64,000 bases of DNA from a virus: the IMG/VR virus record IMGVR_UViG_3300042691_025267, positions 16,387-80,386 of that record; one strand, 5' to 3'. Below, piece by piece: positions 17,012 to 26,105 of this stretch. Numbering within the stretch: position 1 is the stretch's first letter; each line of letters starts with the position of its first letter. A program made the translations under genes and the position numbers. The notes beneath the pieces are model-generated. The model was not told the DNA's origin. It saw only the letters and a list, made by a program, of their open reading frames with translations, and searched no databases.

Positions 17012-18871
17012 TTAAGGTGTTCTACGTCCAATGCCTAGTCCTGACGCAAACCCTGCGGCTGCGGTTTTTACGGTTCCAAAGTTGGGTTTAAATGCAGGAA
17101 TTTTAATCGGTCCCAATTGTGGTGCCCGTCGTTCGGTCGTCGTAGTTTCTGCTGGTTGTGGCGTGGAAGATTTTGGTATACTTTCTTCTTTTATGATAGT
17201 CGAGAAGTTATCCGTATCTTGTTCCGTCATTCCATAGAAAGGAGAACTTGCAATTCTTGTTGCTTTTTCTATCAATGTGAATTTCATATCCATGACAGCA
17301 GAAATTGGAACTTGTCGGTCTATATCCCACGATTCTGATATTTCATTAAAATTGGTATTTAACGCTGTCACATAACCTGGTTGGTTCGTGTATACATTAC
17401 CGATAGTTAAACGTACGATGTTTGGTTGTAATATTCCTCGACTGAATCCATACGGAAATACTAGTCCGGTCAAATAATTTATACGTCTCCATACACCGTC
17501 CAATTCATCTGCGCCAAATGCAATTATTCCAAGTTTAAATGATATTTCTCGTTGCACTCCCACGTAGTTAATAAACTTTTCCATGCGTCCAATATATTGA
17601 TATGGTTTATATTCAGGAGTTGCAGTTTGTTGCAAATCACGAATATACGCACGAAATCGTATCGGAGATGTGTCATCGCCCATCGCAAACGATACTACTA
17701 TTGGATCTTCAAATGATGAATTAATTGCACGATAGGGAATATTTTTAACTTCAGTGTTTACTTGTTTTGGTGGTAAATTACTTGGATCTTTAATATAAGA
17801 AATACGTTTTTTAGCATCAGTTGGTTCCGATAACTGGCCGTCACCAGATCGTTTTGCTTTTGCTGTTTGTGGTGTATCATTGTCTGACCATACTGCTTTA
17901 CTTAAAGAATCACTGGCGTCAAAATATTTTATGAACGATACCGATTTGGTAGATACCGATGTACCAAGTTGCGGATTTTGTGTAGACGTACCGAGTTGAA
18001 CATTGTCGGTAAGTGATTTTGGAAGTTTTACACCACCCAAATTAAATACTGAACCCAGCGCACGTTTACCCAACGACGACACTGCAGAAGTTTTATTATT
18101 TGGCTTTACAACCTCACTAACCGTTTCGTCTGCATAACTCTGTTGTTGTTCATATAATCGTTTTTGTATATCAGGAATATATTTGGATAATTCCGGTCTA
18201 CTAACCTTCCAACTTTCCGCATTCCAGTTACCACCAAGTTGACCAACATTTCGTTTTTGTAATGGACTCACAGCAGATACTGCGCTCTTTGCAGTATCTA
18301 CTACCGATTTAAGTGGACCTAACAATCTACCTTTTAATGCACCTCCAATCTTTCCCAACGTAGATGATGCACCAGGAGGTGCCGTTGGATCTTCTCCTAA
18401 CAAGGGAATACTTTTAGATTTCAATGCGTTATACGTAGACATCTGTAACTGTCCCATCGTTCTAACACTTTGATATGAACGATCAGTTTTACCGATCAGT
18501 TCATTTGCCGGTCGTAGATTTCGTTTGATGTGTAAAAATGGCACTGCATTTGCAACAACAAATGCCGGATTTATCAATCGTGTGGATTCAAACGTGTTAC
18601 CCAATTGTAACACTTGTTGTTTTGCCAAGAACAATAACCCGTTCGTACTGAGTTGGAACAACGTTAGTCGTTTCACATCTTCCACCGTACTTCTTAGTGG
18701 AAGCATTCGGGATTCCGCTTTGTTCCAATATCCCTTACCAGGCTTTCGTACTATAAACGGTGCATCATTTCTTCCATTGCTGGGTTTACCGTTTTCAAAC
18801 TTACTGGTTGCCCCAGCGTACAACTTGTCTACGTTCTGGTTAAATCGTTGTTCTAGAGTTAGAAATGACAT
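17012..18871 (-). CDS. Baseplate / tail-tube junction protein, gp48/54-like
   Basis: 619 aa. The N-terminal 370 residues are low in recognisable motifs and contain Gly/Ala/Ser/Gln-rich linkers (QLGTSTQNPQLGTS). From about 390 to 550 lies a compact conserved-looking domain: PIVVSFAMGDD, FRAYIRDL, YIGRMEKFINYVGVQREISF, INYLTGLVFPYGFSRG, VRLTIGNVYTNQPGYVTALN. This resembles tail-tube initiator/cap proteins of contractile tails (T4 gp48/gp54 class). A Pro-rich C-terminus ends in a Gly/Arg tail. Its position between tape measure and gp53-like genes fits a baseplate cap. The assignment is moderate and rests on context and motif impression. Confidence 0.6.
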   Translation of the reverse strand: MSFLTLEQRFNQNVDKLYAGATSKFENGKPSNGRNDAPFIVRKPGKGYWNKAESRMLPLRSTVEDVKRLTLFQLSTNGLLFLAKQQVLQLGNTFESTRLINPAFVVANAVPFLHIKRNLRPANELIGKTDRSYQSVRTMGQLQMSTYNALKSKSIPLLGEDPTAPPGASSTLGKIGGALKGRLLGPLKSVVDTAKSAVSAVSPLQKRNVGQLGGNWNAESWKVSRPELSKYIPDIQKRLYEQQQSYADETVSEVVKPNNKTSAVSSLGKRALGSVFNLGGVKLPKSLTDNVQLGTSTQNPQLGTSVSTKSVSFIKYFDASDSLSKAVWSDNDTPQTAKAKRSGDGQLSEPTDAKKRISYIKDPSNLPPKQVNTEVKNIPYRAINSSFEDPIVVSFAMGDDTSPIRFRAYIRDLQQTATPEYKPYQYIGRMEKFINYVGVQREISFKLGIIAFGADELDGVWRRINYLTGLVFPYGFSRGILQPNIVRLTIGNVYTNQPGYVTALNTNFNEISESWDIDRQVPISAVMDMKFTLIEKATRIASSPFYGMTEQDTDNFSTIIKEESIPKSSTPQPAETTTTERRAPQLGPIKIPAFKPNFGTVKTAAAGFASGLGIGRRTP

Positions 18872-18884
18872 ATGTTAGTTTTAC

Positions 18885-21800
18885 CTATTGAGATTGTGCG
18901 CGATATAATCCACTAACCACTGCCGAATCACTTGCATTTACTAGAACCTTTCCTACCTTGGCACCGTCCATGTGAATTTGAATACCTTGTAGTGCGGTAA
19001 TAAAGTTATTCAATTTTTGTTCCATGCCACTAGTATCCACCGTCACTGGTTTTTGTTCAGTTTCTCGTGGTTCCTGTTGTTGCTGCTGTCCACCTGCCAT
19101 CGTTCCAAGATCTACTGATGGTGATGATATGCCTGGTCCCGATGGCGTTGCTTGAGGTTTCTTCTTACCGAATAGTCCACCCGCCAATTTACCGAGCTTA
19201 GATCCAACCAATGAACCAATTGCAGTTCCTACGCCTGGTATTGGGATTGCCGTTCCGATTGCTCCGCCGAGTGCCTTTCCAATACCACCTTTGGCAAGTG
19301 ATCCTAACGCACCTTTTACCCCACCTTGCTTAAAGGCAGAGAATGCGTTCATTGCCCCAGAAAGTCCTGGAACCTTTTTACCAAGCATGCCTAGTCCTTG
19401 GGTTAATAATGAACTCTTGACTCCACCAACGCCACCTTCTTTAAAGGCACCCATTGCTCCAGAAAGTCCGGGAACCTTTCCACCTAAGAAGCCCAATCCT
19501 GTATTCAATAAACTAGATTTCAATCCGCCGACGCCACCTTCTTTAAAGGCGCCAATTGAACCAGATAAAGAAGAGAATCTATTTCCTAACAATCCCAATC
19601 CAGTATTCAACGCGTTAGATTTTATTCCACCAACTCCACCTTGTTTGTACGTATCATACATGTTAGTTGCTTGTGGCATATACTTCGCAAAGCCTGGCAC
19701 TCTACTACCGGCAAGTCCCATTCCTTTGGACATCAAATTGGATTTCAGACTACCTACCAATCCACCATCACGCATTTTAACACCGACGCCCGCAGCAAAG
19801 TTTTTTGACCATTCACTTGGTTGTTTCCGTGGCATTGCTTTCCCACGTTCACGACTATTCTTTACCCATTCTGGTTCTGCTTTCCCAACATCATATCCAG
19901 TATAAAACAATGGGTTTTTTCCTTTATTCCACGACATTTGTGATTGTTCTTTGTAAGTATCATAGGTTTCTGATAATCCCAGTCCAATAATAAATGCTTC
20001 TGCTCCTGCAACATTAACCGCACGTGAAATGAGGGATTCTGCTCCATCCATGCCAACCGTCTCAGCTATTGCTTTCCATTGACCTTTTAAGATTTGTTGG
20101 ATTAAGGCAAAGTTTTTCAGTTTTCCCGTCACGCCTTCAACTTTATCAAGTGTTTGTGCATACCGAGTTATATCTTTTAGAACTGCGGCAATAGAACCTA
20201 CCGTTGATGCAGAGTCAAGTGCAGCACTTCCAGTTTTATTTAAACTATCTAATTTATCCACACCAATAGAAGAAACTGCTTTTGCGTTTAATACATATTC
20301 ACCATTAGACAACATTGCAGGAATACTATCACTAGTTGGAGTTCCCGGTCCTGTAACTTTTCCACCTTCTGCAAATCCCGTCGCTGAGACTTTAGGTTTA
20401 TTTGTTGGGATTTGAGTAGAAGGTTGTACTGGTTGAAATAAATTACCTCTGTATGTTCCTGGCAGAATATTGCCGTATGTATTGTTGAGATACTGTATGT
20501 TGCTCGCCGTAATAGCATCCTCTTGAGCTTTTCTTATGTTTTCTTGACTAATCTGTGCCGCACGCATAGCAGGTAAGTTACGCATCTGTACTGCTTTATT
20601 TTCTTTATCTTTTGCATAACCGACATCACTTTCGGTAAATACATTTGTGTTTGTTTCTGCCGAATATCTAGCTCCTTGTACTTTACCTGCCTTAATCTGT
20701 TCTTGCACCTTACTATTATTTTCAGAAAGCCAAGTTTGTGTCAGTTTTTCAATTACAGTCTTATCTACACCAGCTTGACGTAAAACATCTCGTGCTTCGT
20801 ATCCTTTATTTTGAGAAAATAGTTGCCTTGCTTGATTTTCTGCTTTAATTTTATCCCCAATAAATGGTATTTCAGCAGCAATACGTAGAATTAGTTCGGA
20901 TAACGCACCAAACCCAGTCGTGATGGCAGCAATAAGTGCTATCGTACCTCCAGGACCCTCTAAAAACTTCATCAGATCGCCAGCAGGCCCCATTGCTTTC
21001 AATAGACTATCTAACAAAGAATTACCTTTTTCTGCTTCAGTTAATTCTGGAGATTTTGTTGGTTTTGGTGCGGCAAGTTTTTGTAATTCACTGATACTCA
21101 TACCCATGAATCGTTCTAATGCAATTCTGGTAGGTCGGTCAAGGTCCGTAATGTCCTTGCCTAGAGTTTGAAGTTGTCTATTAAGTTCATTATATAGATC
21201 GGCATCACTTCCTGTTACCGAAACTTCCATCAGTCTATTTGCGTCAATGTTCATTCCCATTGCGCCCAATTCAGCAGATCCCTCTAAGAATCCTTCATAA
21301 TTGTCAATAATACTATCACCAAATTGACTTACTTTATTTAAATCAACACCCATTCGTTTTGCATCAGCAGCGGCGCGTGCAAACGAATCAGCAAATCGTG
21401 ATCCATTTCGTGCCATCAATTCTGAATATTTTCCGATTGCCTCCATTGCAACTTTTGGAGTCATACCTGCTTTACTAAACTGTGTTAAAAATTTATTTTG
21501 AAGAACCCCTGCTTTGTTAAGATCACCGAGCGCTTGTGTGGCAAATACTCGACGTGCTTTTACGATAGCATCAGTAGATAATCCTCTTTCTGCTGCAAGA
21601 TTTGCCACACTTTTCATTGCACCTTCGTCTAATACGCCAAACTCTTCTTGCACAGATTTTAATGCATCTTCTCTAGTTTTTTGATCTACATAAATTTTTG
21701 CTTTTTCTACCAATGGGCCACGATCTGCGGTGAGTCTTTCGGCTAACCCCTTAAATTCTGTCATTGCGCCAGAGAATACATCCCCAACCGATCCTTGTCC

Positions 21801-22658
21801 AAATGCAGCACTTGTTAAACCACGACCAGCATTAAATAACGTTGAAAATGTGTCTCCAATGAGATCACCGAGTCCTGTAAAATCTAATGACTCAAAAGTT
21901 TCTTTCATCCCTACAAATGAATCTTTCAGCATCCGTGCTTGTAACTCGGCTGCTTGAGTCATTGAAAGACCAAAGTCTTGTTGTGTTTTCTTAATAGAAT
22001 TAACAAAATCTATTGCCGCACTTGCCGCCTTACCTAATCCAATAGCAAGTAGACTTAATCCTCCGACAACCAGACCAAGCGCTGCCGCAGCGCTTGCAAG
22101 TGTTGCGCCTCCTGCCATCTTGGCAATGTTACCAGCCACTGCCAATCTACTTGGTGCCGGTCCCGCCGAGGTTAATGCTTCCGATGCTTTTTGTTCTGTA
22201 GAAGATGATTTTTCGTATTTCTGTGATGCTTTTTCTGCTTTACTCTTTAAATCTTTACGTTGCGCATACAAGTCACGAAATTTGATTTCTTCAGTAATTG
22301 ATGCCAGTGCTCCGCCCGATGCTGCTCGTTTCCGTGTCAAGGTCACATATTCATCATATTGACGAGCACGGAGTTGCATTTCTCTACGATCAATATCAGC
22401 TTTTCGTTTAGCAGTAGCTAAACTTGCCTGCAACATAGTATTTTCTTGTCGTTTTAATTGAGCAGTTTTTAATTCTTCAACTATACTGTTTTTAAATTCA
22501 ACAACACGGGCTCTAAATGTTTTGTTTTGCTCTTTAAGATGTTTAACCTGTTCCGTGTGCGCAGAAATTAAACTACGAGTTTCCTCTTGTAGTTTTTTAT
22601 ATAATTTAGCTTGATCGGCCGCTTCTTTTTTAAGTTGGTCTACACTAGGATCTGCCAT
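18885..22658 (-). CDS. Tape measure protein
   Basis: 1257-aa tail-length protein. The first 180 residues are an alpha-helical coiled coil (QAKLYKKLQEETRSL, HLKEQNKTFRARV), followed by a hydrophobic Ala/Gly-rich segment (about 183-215). A long helical middle has SMTQAAELQARML and a typical TMP pattern of GG-ENG loops (SNGEYVLNA near 800). Residues ~960-1125 carry about five tandem units of roughly 33 aa of the form GGVGG-KSSLLNTGLG-LG-VPGLSGAMGAFK. By the usual ~1.5 angstrom per residue this would give a tail near 190 nm, much longer than T4. Tail-chaperone genes lie just upstream, as is standard. Confidence 0.92.
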   Translation of the reverse strand: MADPSVDQLKKEAADQAKLYKKLQEETRSLISAHTEQVKHLKEQNKTFRARVVEFKNSIVEELKTAQLKRQENTMLQASLATAKRKADIDRREMQLRARQYDEYVTLTRKRAASGGALASITEEIKFRDLYAQRKDLKSKAEKASQKYEKSSSTEQKASEALTSAGPAPSRLAVAGNIAKMAGGATLASAAAALGLVVGGLSLLAIGLGKAASAAIDFVNSIKKTQQDFGLSMTQAAELQARMLKDSFVGMKETFESLDFTGLGDLIGDTFSTLFNAGRGLTSAAFGQGSVGDVFSGAMTEFKGLAERLTADRGPLVEKAKIYVDQKTREDALKSVQEEFGVLDEGAMKSVANLAAERGLSTDAIVKARRVFATQALGDLNKAGVLQNKFLTQFSKAGMTPKVAMEAIGKYSELMARNGSRFADSFARAAADAKRMGVDLNKVSQFGDSIIDNYEGFLEGSAELGAMGMNIDANRLMEVSVTGSDADLYNELNRQLQTLGKDITDLDRPTRIALERFMGMSISELQKLAAPKPTKSPELTEAEKGNSLLDSLLKAMGPAGDLMKFLEGPGGTIALIAAITTGFGALSELILRIAAEIPFIGDKIKAENQARQLFSQNKGYEARDVLRQAGVDKTVIEKLTQTWLSENNSKVQEQIKAGKVQGARYSAETNTNVFTESDVGYAKDKENKAVQMRNLPAMRAAQISQENIRKAQEDAITASNIQYLNNTYGNILPGTYRGNLFQPVQPSTQIPTNKPKVSATGFAEGGKVTGPGTPTSDSIPAMLSNGEYVLNAKAVSSIGVDKLDSLNKTGSAALDSASTVGSIAAVLKDITRYAQTLDKVEGVTGKLKNFALIQQILKGQWKAIAETVGMDGAESLISRAVNVAGAEAFIIGLGLSETYDTYKEQSQMSWNKGKNPLFYTGYDVGKAEPEWVKNSRERGKAMPRKQPSEWSKNFAAGVGVKMRDGGLVGSLKSNLMSKGMGLAGSRVPGFAKYMPQATNMYDTYKQGGVGGIKSNALNTGLGLLGNRFSSLSGSIGAFKEGGVGGLKSSLLNTGLGFLGGKVPGLSGAMGAFKEGGVGGVKSSLLTQGLGMLGKKVPGLSGAMNAFSAFKQGGVKGALGSLAKGGIGKALGGAIGTAIPIPGVGTAIGSLVGSKLGKLAGGLFGKKKPQATPSGPGISSPSVDLGTMAGGQQQQQEPRETEQKPVTVDTSGMEQKLNNFITALQGIQIHMDGAKVGKVLVNASDSAVVSGLYRAQSQ
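19290..19775 (-). repeat. Tandem ~99-bp repeats in tape measure gene
   Basis: About five imperfect units encoding a Gly-rich 33-aa module with GGVGG...KSSLLNTGLG and VPGLSGAMGAFK. Neighbouring copies are also similar at DNA level (for example 19430-19550). Such repeats can change tail length by unit gain or loss. Confidence 0.75.
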
Positions 22659-22661
22659 ATA

Positions 22662-23033
22662 TTACTCAAACAGGGCGTGATATGCTACCGCCAACAATAG
22701 TTGTATATTACCACTTGGTACTGTTCCTAATGGATACCCCGATACGCCTGTTCCTTTAAATACACGAGTGCCACTAATACGTGCAATCGGCATACCACTT
22801 ACTGCATTTCCTTTAAATACCAAGTCTCCCACAAGCGTTACCAGTGGGCTACCAGATGGAGACATTCCTTTAAACAGTTTGTTTCCAGATACCGTGTATA
22901 CTGCAGCGCCCGATACACCGGACCCACCATATACTCTAGAATCTCCCACGATAGTTAACGTGGGAGATCCAGAGACAGATGATCCTTTATAAGCTCTATC
23001 AGTATTTTCCAACAAGTATCGCAATCGTATCAT
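22662..23033 (-). CDS. Repeat protein between tail chaperone and tape measure
   Basis: 123 aa made almost wholly of five ~20-residue repeats of the pattern (F/Y)KG--VSG-P---(I/L)VGD--(V/L), ending in a hydrophobic segment LLLAVAYHALFE. The regular Gly and hydrophobic spacing suggests a small beta-solenoid or flower-like fold. The family is unknown to me. It begins with an ATGA overlap on the frameshift ORF and stops 3 nt before the tape measure start, so it is part of the tail cistron. It may be a minor tail or assembly protein. Confidence 0.75.
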   Translation of the reverse strand: MIRLRYLLENTDRAYKGSSVSGSPTLTIVGDSRVYGGSGVSGAAVYTVSGNKLFKGMSPSGSPLVTLVGDLVFKGNAVSGMPIARISGTRVFKGTGVSGYPLGTVPSGNIQLLLAVAYHALFE

Positions 23034-23275
23034 CGTCGTTTACTCGCTTTCTCTATTTGTTTAGATTCTTCTTCTTTCAGTTTACCAAATTCTCTAATCA
23101 TAAAGTTTCGCATGTAAACCGGCATTTGGTATAAATCCATCACACTAAACGCACCTTTTGAGTAATGAGCAACCGTCATTATGATTTTTAACGTTTCAGC
23201 TTTATACTCTTGAGTCAGGCCAAAAAAAGTTGGTGCCGAGCGGCAACCTCGTCTCTTCTGAAGTACCACACACAC
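23030..23275 (-). CDS. Downstream frame of the tail-chaperone pair, probably reached by frameshift
   Basis: 81-codon frame overlapping the end of the gp26-like gene by 74 nt. It has no ATG near its 5' end, only a GTG without a convincing ribosome site. The part that looks like real protein begins exactly after a run of seven T on the coding strand (A at 23222-23228): GLTQEYKAETLKIIM, then a helix, MPVYMRNFMIREFGK and a charged tail KLKEEESKQIEKASKRR. A +1 (or -2) slip on TTT TTT T would fuse it to the upstream protein as a 311-aa product. Position before the tape measure matches the G/GT arrangement of other tailed phages. The independent GTG start is the alternative. Confidence 0.65.
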   Translation of the reverse strand: MCVVLQKRRGCRSAPTFFGLTQEYKAETLKIIMTVAHYSKGAFSVMDLYQMPVYMRNFMIREFGKLKEEESKQIEKASKRR

Positions 23276-23966
23276 AGTCTAATGTAATCTTAAAATTAAT
23301 ATCTGGGATAATGTTTCTGTATGTTTCCCGAAGATACCGTGCATCTCGTACTAACATATTGTCCACAAAACTCCAGATCGTAGACTTTGATGTATCTCCA
23401 TTCACCGACAAAATCATATGCTTTAATCGTGTAGTTGCGTCTGCTTCCACATCTGAGTTGATTTTTTTCAGTGACTTAACTTCTTTTTCTATTGCTAATT
23501 CATCACCACGAGTCAGTAACTTAAGAACAATTTCGGCCTTTGATAACGGAAGTACAATTTTAAAATCTGGCTTAGTTCCCACTTGTGGTTCATTTTGGGT
23601 ACTAAGTTCTGCCAAGTTTACCGTTTGATCTACCTGCTTTCCACAGGACGGACATTCCAGCGATACTTCATAGTCTTTACCATATCCTAAAATACGTGAG
23701 GCAACCATGACAGCATTTAAATCACCCACCAATAAATCGGTAGTCTTTACTCCTTTTGTGGCAATGATAGCGTCCATAAATCTATCTAACACAATTCCCT
23801 TTTGAATCAAGTTCGGTGATGTTAAGATATCTTCGTGCTTTGCTGTCATGTAATGTAATTCAATTTGACCACTACGTAACGGACTTCCCTCTGGATAAAA
23901 TAGTCCCTTAGATGGGAGATCAATGGTTTCCGTGGGAAATGTTGTTGTAACTGATTGTTGTTCCAT
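23202..23966 (-). CDS. T4 gp26-like baseplate hub-assembly / tail chaperone protein
   Basis: 254 aa with the pattern of the T4 baseplate hub-assembly family (PF12322 type): DLPSKGLFYPEGSPL, MTAKHEDILTSPNLIQKG, DLLVGDLNAVMVASRILGYGKDY, then a cysteine pair in ECPSCGK and another in DCVCG that could bind zinc. The C-terminus FFWPDSRV ends directly after a T7 run where the second frame takes over. It lies upstream of the tape measure, where tail assembly chaperones are encoded. Expected role: scaffold for the hub/tape measure, not retained in the virion. The ATG is preceded by AGAGGG at 5 nt. Confidence 0.8.
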   Translation of the reverse strand: MEQQSVTTTFPTETIDLPSKGLFYPEGSPLRSGQIELHYMTAKHEDILTSPNLIQKGIVLDRFMDAIIATKGVKTTDLLVGDLNAVMVASRILGYGKDYEVSLECPSCGKQVDQTVNLAELSTQNEPQVGTKPDFKIVLPLSKAEIVLKLLTRGDELAIEKEVKSLKKINSDVEADATTRLKHMILSVNGDTSKSTIWSFVDNMLVRDARYLRETYRNIIPDINFKITLDCVCGTSEETRLPLGTNFFWPDSRV

Positions 23967-24001
23967 AAAACCCTCTTGTTAAAGTTATACCCTAATAAAT
24001 A

Positions 24002-25885
24002 TCATTCGTCTACAGTTTCTATATCAAAACGTTCGTTATAATCTGTACTTAATCGTCTGACAAACTCTTTAAAATAGGACTTTTGCTTCTCTGGCGTGAC
24101 CAATGCTCCATCCACAATAATGTCCGCAACTTCCTGTTTCTCTTTCAGAATATCCCGCATATATTCGTCCATTGTATTATCGCACACCATATAATAGACT
24201 TGGACTTGGGCAGTTTGACCTATACGATGGGTACGATCTTCTGCTTGTTCATGGTTTGCTGGCACGTAGTCCATATTAAGAAAGACCACGGTATCAATTT
24301 TATGTTGGAGTCCGTCAATACCCATACCTGCTGCTAGGAGACTGAACAGTCCGACTTTTGCTTTCCCCGATACCAACTTATCAATCGTTTCTTGACGTTC
24401 GTTACGGTTCATCTCACCCGTCAATATTGCCGCTTGATCCCCATAATGTTCTAATAATAATTTAAGTGGGGCAATATAGTTACTGAAGATCAGAATCGGT
24501 TTGTCGTTATCCAAGAATTCATCCACCATTTCCAGTAACCGTGGGAGTTTCTTTTCAATCAAGAATCCCTGCAACTTCGGCATATGCTTAACAGACGGTT
24601 TCCCATCCGATTTCCATTTTCCGAAGAGTTCTTTTAGTAATTGATTATATTCTTTCCGTTCGTCTTTGGTGAGTTCCACATAGAGATCGTTTCGTTGCTT
24701 AGCGGGTAACTCGGTGAGCACTTGATCTTTCTTTCTGCGAATTACGAGGTCTTTCGTACGATCATGAAGGTCTTGCAAGTTCATGGGTGCCGCACCTTTC
24801 CATCCCCCATATCGTTGTGTAAAATGAAAGAAGTTATTGAACCTGTCTTTGTCCAAGAAGTTCAACAAACTAAATGCTTCTATGGGACGAGACATGACCG
24901 GCGTTCCCGTCAAAAAAATGGTATACTTGGTTTTCACGCCGGGATACTTTCGTCGTTCTTTCCACGATCCCAAGATAGACTTTGCCCGAATAGTTTGACG
25001 GTTCTTCAAATACGTTGCTTCATCACATACTAATAAATCAAATCCTTGGTCACGTAACCAGTGATTGTTCTTGGCTACTGCATCGTAATGCGTGATGTGA
25101 AATTGGTGTTTGAGATGACCATCATATGTTTTACTATCCCAAATGGTACTGTCCTTTCCCGTAAACTTTTTAATTTCACGTTGCCAGTTCACCACCACAG
25201 ACAATGGACAGACAATAATGGTTTTGAGATTATGTAATTGTGCGTACGCAATAGCTTGTACCGTTTTACCCAATCCCGGTGCATCGGCAATGAGGCATCG
25301 ACCACCTGCTCTATCCACAAATTGTACGCCGACTTTCTGATAGGGGTATAGATTTAGTTTTAAGCCGGGTACAGTGAAGTCCGTATCCTCTAATTGACGA
25401 ATTTCATCAAGGTCTTCCCGACGTTCTTGTAATTTTGTTAATAACTTTTCCGCAGATGATGACAGTGTACTTTGCGGGAAAAGTTTCTTCACTTTCGGTA
25501 GATGGACTGCGGGAAACTCCCATCGCTTCTCATCCCCATTCCATTTCCGCCCGTCAATTTCATATTTGAACTGTTCCACTAACAGCTTATTATATGGCAT
25601 GACAAGATAGGCCGTTTTGGAATCCTTTAAGTGAATTTCAATCGGACCTACCTTTTCTTCTTTTTGTTCTTGCGGTTTTTCTGAGAGTTTTGTTCGTGGG
25701 AGGGATAGATCACTCACATCATCCCCGACTAAGGCACGTTTTGCTGCTTCTACCCACACCTCGGGCAATCCAGGAGTCGTACTAATCCATTGGAGATATT
25801 GTGGTGCGGTACGTCTAACATTCCCTAACGTAGTTCCCTTATATTTTCCCCACGTAAAAATGACTTCATCCAGTGACGGGTGCAT
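24002..25885 (-). CDS. SNF2/HARP-type helicase with N-terminal ExoX-C-like domain
   Basis: 627-aa superfamily 2 DNA-dependent ATPase. Residues 8-50 (WGKYKGTTLGNV...YLQWI) match the small domain found at the C-terminus of exodeoxyribonuclease X. Residues ~88-125 (YLVMPYNKLLVEQFK...WEFP) look like a HARP module as in the annealing helicase SMARCAL1. The motor has Walker A DAPGLGKT at 201-208, DEAT at 288-291, LTGTP, and the C-lobe arginine-finger motif EDRTHRIGQ. Likely roles are fork remodelling or strand annealing, functionally comparable to T4 UvsW, though UvsW is not of this family. It stands between the tail module and the accessory island. Confidence 0.9.
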   Translation of the reverse strand: MHPSLDEVIFTWGKYKGTTLGNVRRTAPQYLQWISTTPGLPEVWVEAAKRALVGDDVSDLSLPRTKLSEKPQEQKEEKVGPIEIHLKDSKTAYLVMPYNKLLVEQFKYEIDGRKWNGDEKRWEFPAVHLPKVKKLFPQSTLSSSAEKLLTKLQERREDLDEIRQLEDTDFTVPGLKLNLYPYQKVGVQFVDRAGGRCLIADAPGLGKTVQAIAYAQLHNLKTIIVCPLSVVVNWQREIKKFTGKDSTIWDSKTYDGHLKHQFHITHYDAVAKNNHWLRDQGFDLLVCDEATYLKNRQTIRAKSILGSWKERRKYPGVKTKYTIFLTGTPVMSRPIEAFSLLNFLDKDRFNNFFHFTQRYGGWKGAAPMNLQDLHDRTKDLVIRRKKDQVLTELPAKQRNDLYVELTKDERKEYNQLLKELFGKWKSDGKPSVKHMPKLQGFLIEKKLPRLLEMVDEFLDNDKPILIFSNYIAPLKLLLEHYGDQAAILTGEMNRNERQETIDKLVSGKAKVGLFSLLAAGMGIDGLQHKIDTVVFLNMDYVPANHEQAEDRTHRIGQTAQVQVYYMVCDNTMDEYMRDILKEKQEVADIIVDGALVTPEKQKSYFKEFVRRLSTDYNERFDIETVDE

Positions 25886-26105
25886 TCTCTTCTGGAGTTT
25901 CTTCTATACGGACGTAGACCATATTTTCCATGTCTAACCGCCATCCGTTCTTGGGGTCAATTTGTAATATTTGCATCATTTGTATATTTGCTTCTTGAAT
26001 TTCGGTCATCAATTGTGTCTGATAACTCTTTAATAGTGCATTATTTGACTTGATTAGATTTTGTAACGCAAGTGGAACATCTACCGTAACTTGTTTAGTG
26101 CTCAT
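25866..26105 (-). CDS. Small helical unknown protein
   Basis: 79 aa, not recognised. The central 40 residues form one amphipathic helix or short coiled coil (LQNLIKSNNALLKSYQTQL, EIQEANIQMMQILQI). A WRLDMENMVYVRIEE strand and an acidic/Pro end follow. It overlaps the helicase start by 20 nt and the subtilase stop by 11 nt, so it is co-translated and could be a helicase partner. Confidence 0.7.
   Translation of the reverse strand: MSTKQVTVDVPLALQNLIKSNNALLKSYQTQLMTEIQEANIQMMQILQIDPKNGWRLDMENMVYVRIEETPEENAPVTG

Noticed and set aside
19291-19905. 204-codon open frame on the plus strand
   Set aside because: Lies antisense to the tape measure repeats; its Pro-rich repeats mirror the Gly/Ala codons of the real gene. 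No ribosome site or independent context.
3440-24000. Recurrent TAATATTTATT after stop codons (near 3450, 10515, 23995) as a regulatory motif
   Set aside because: Only three clear cases in an AT-rich genome; no consistent distance to starts. Could be chance.
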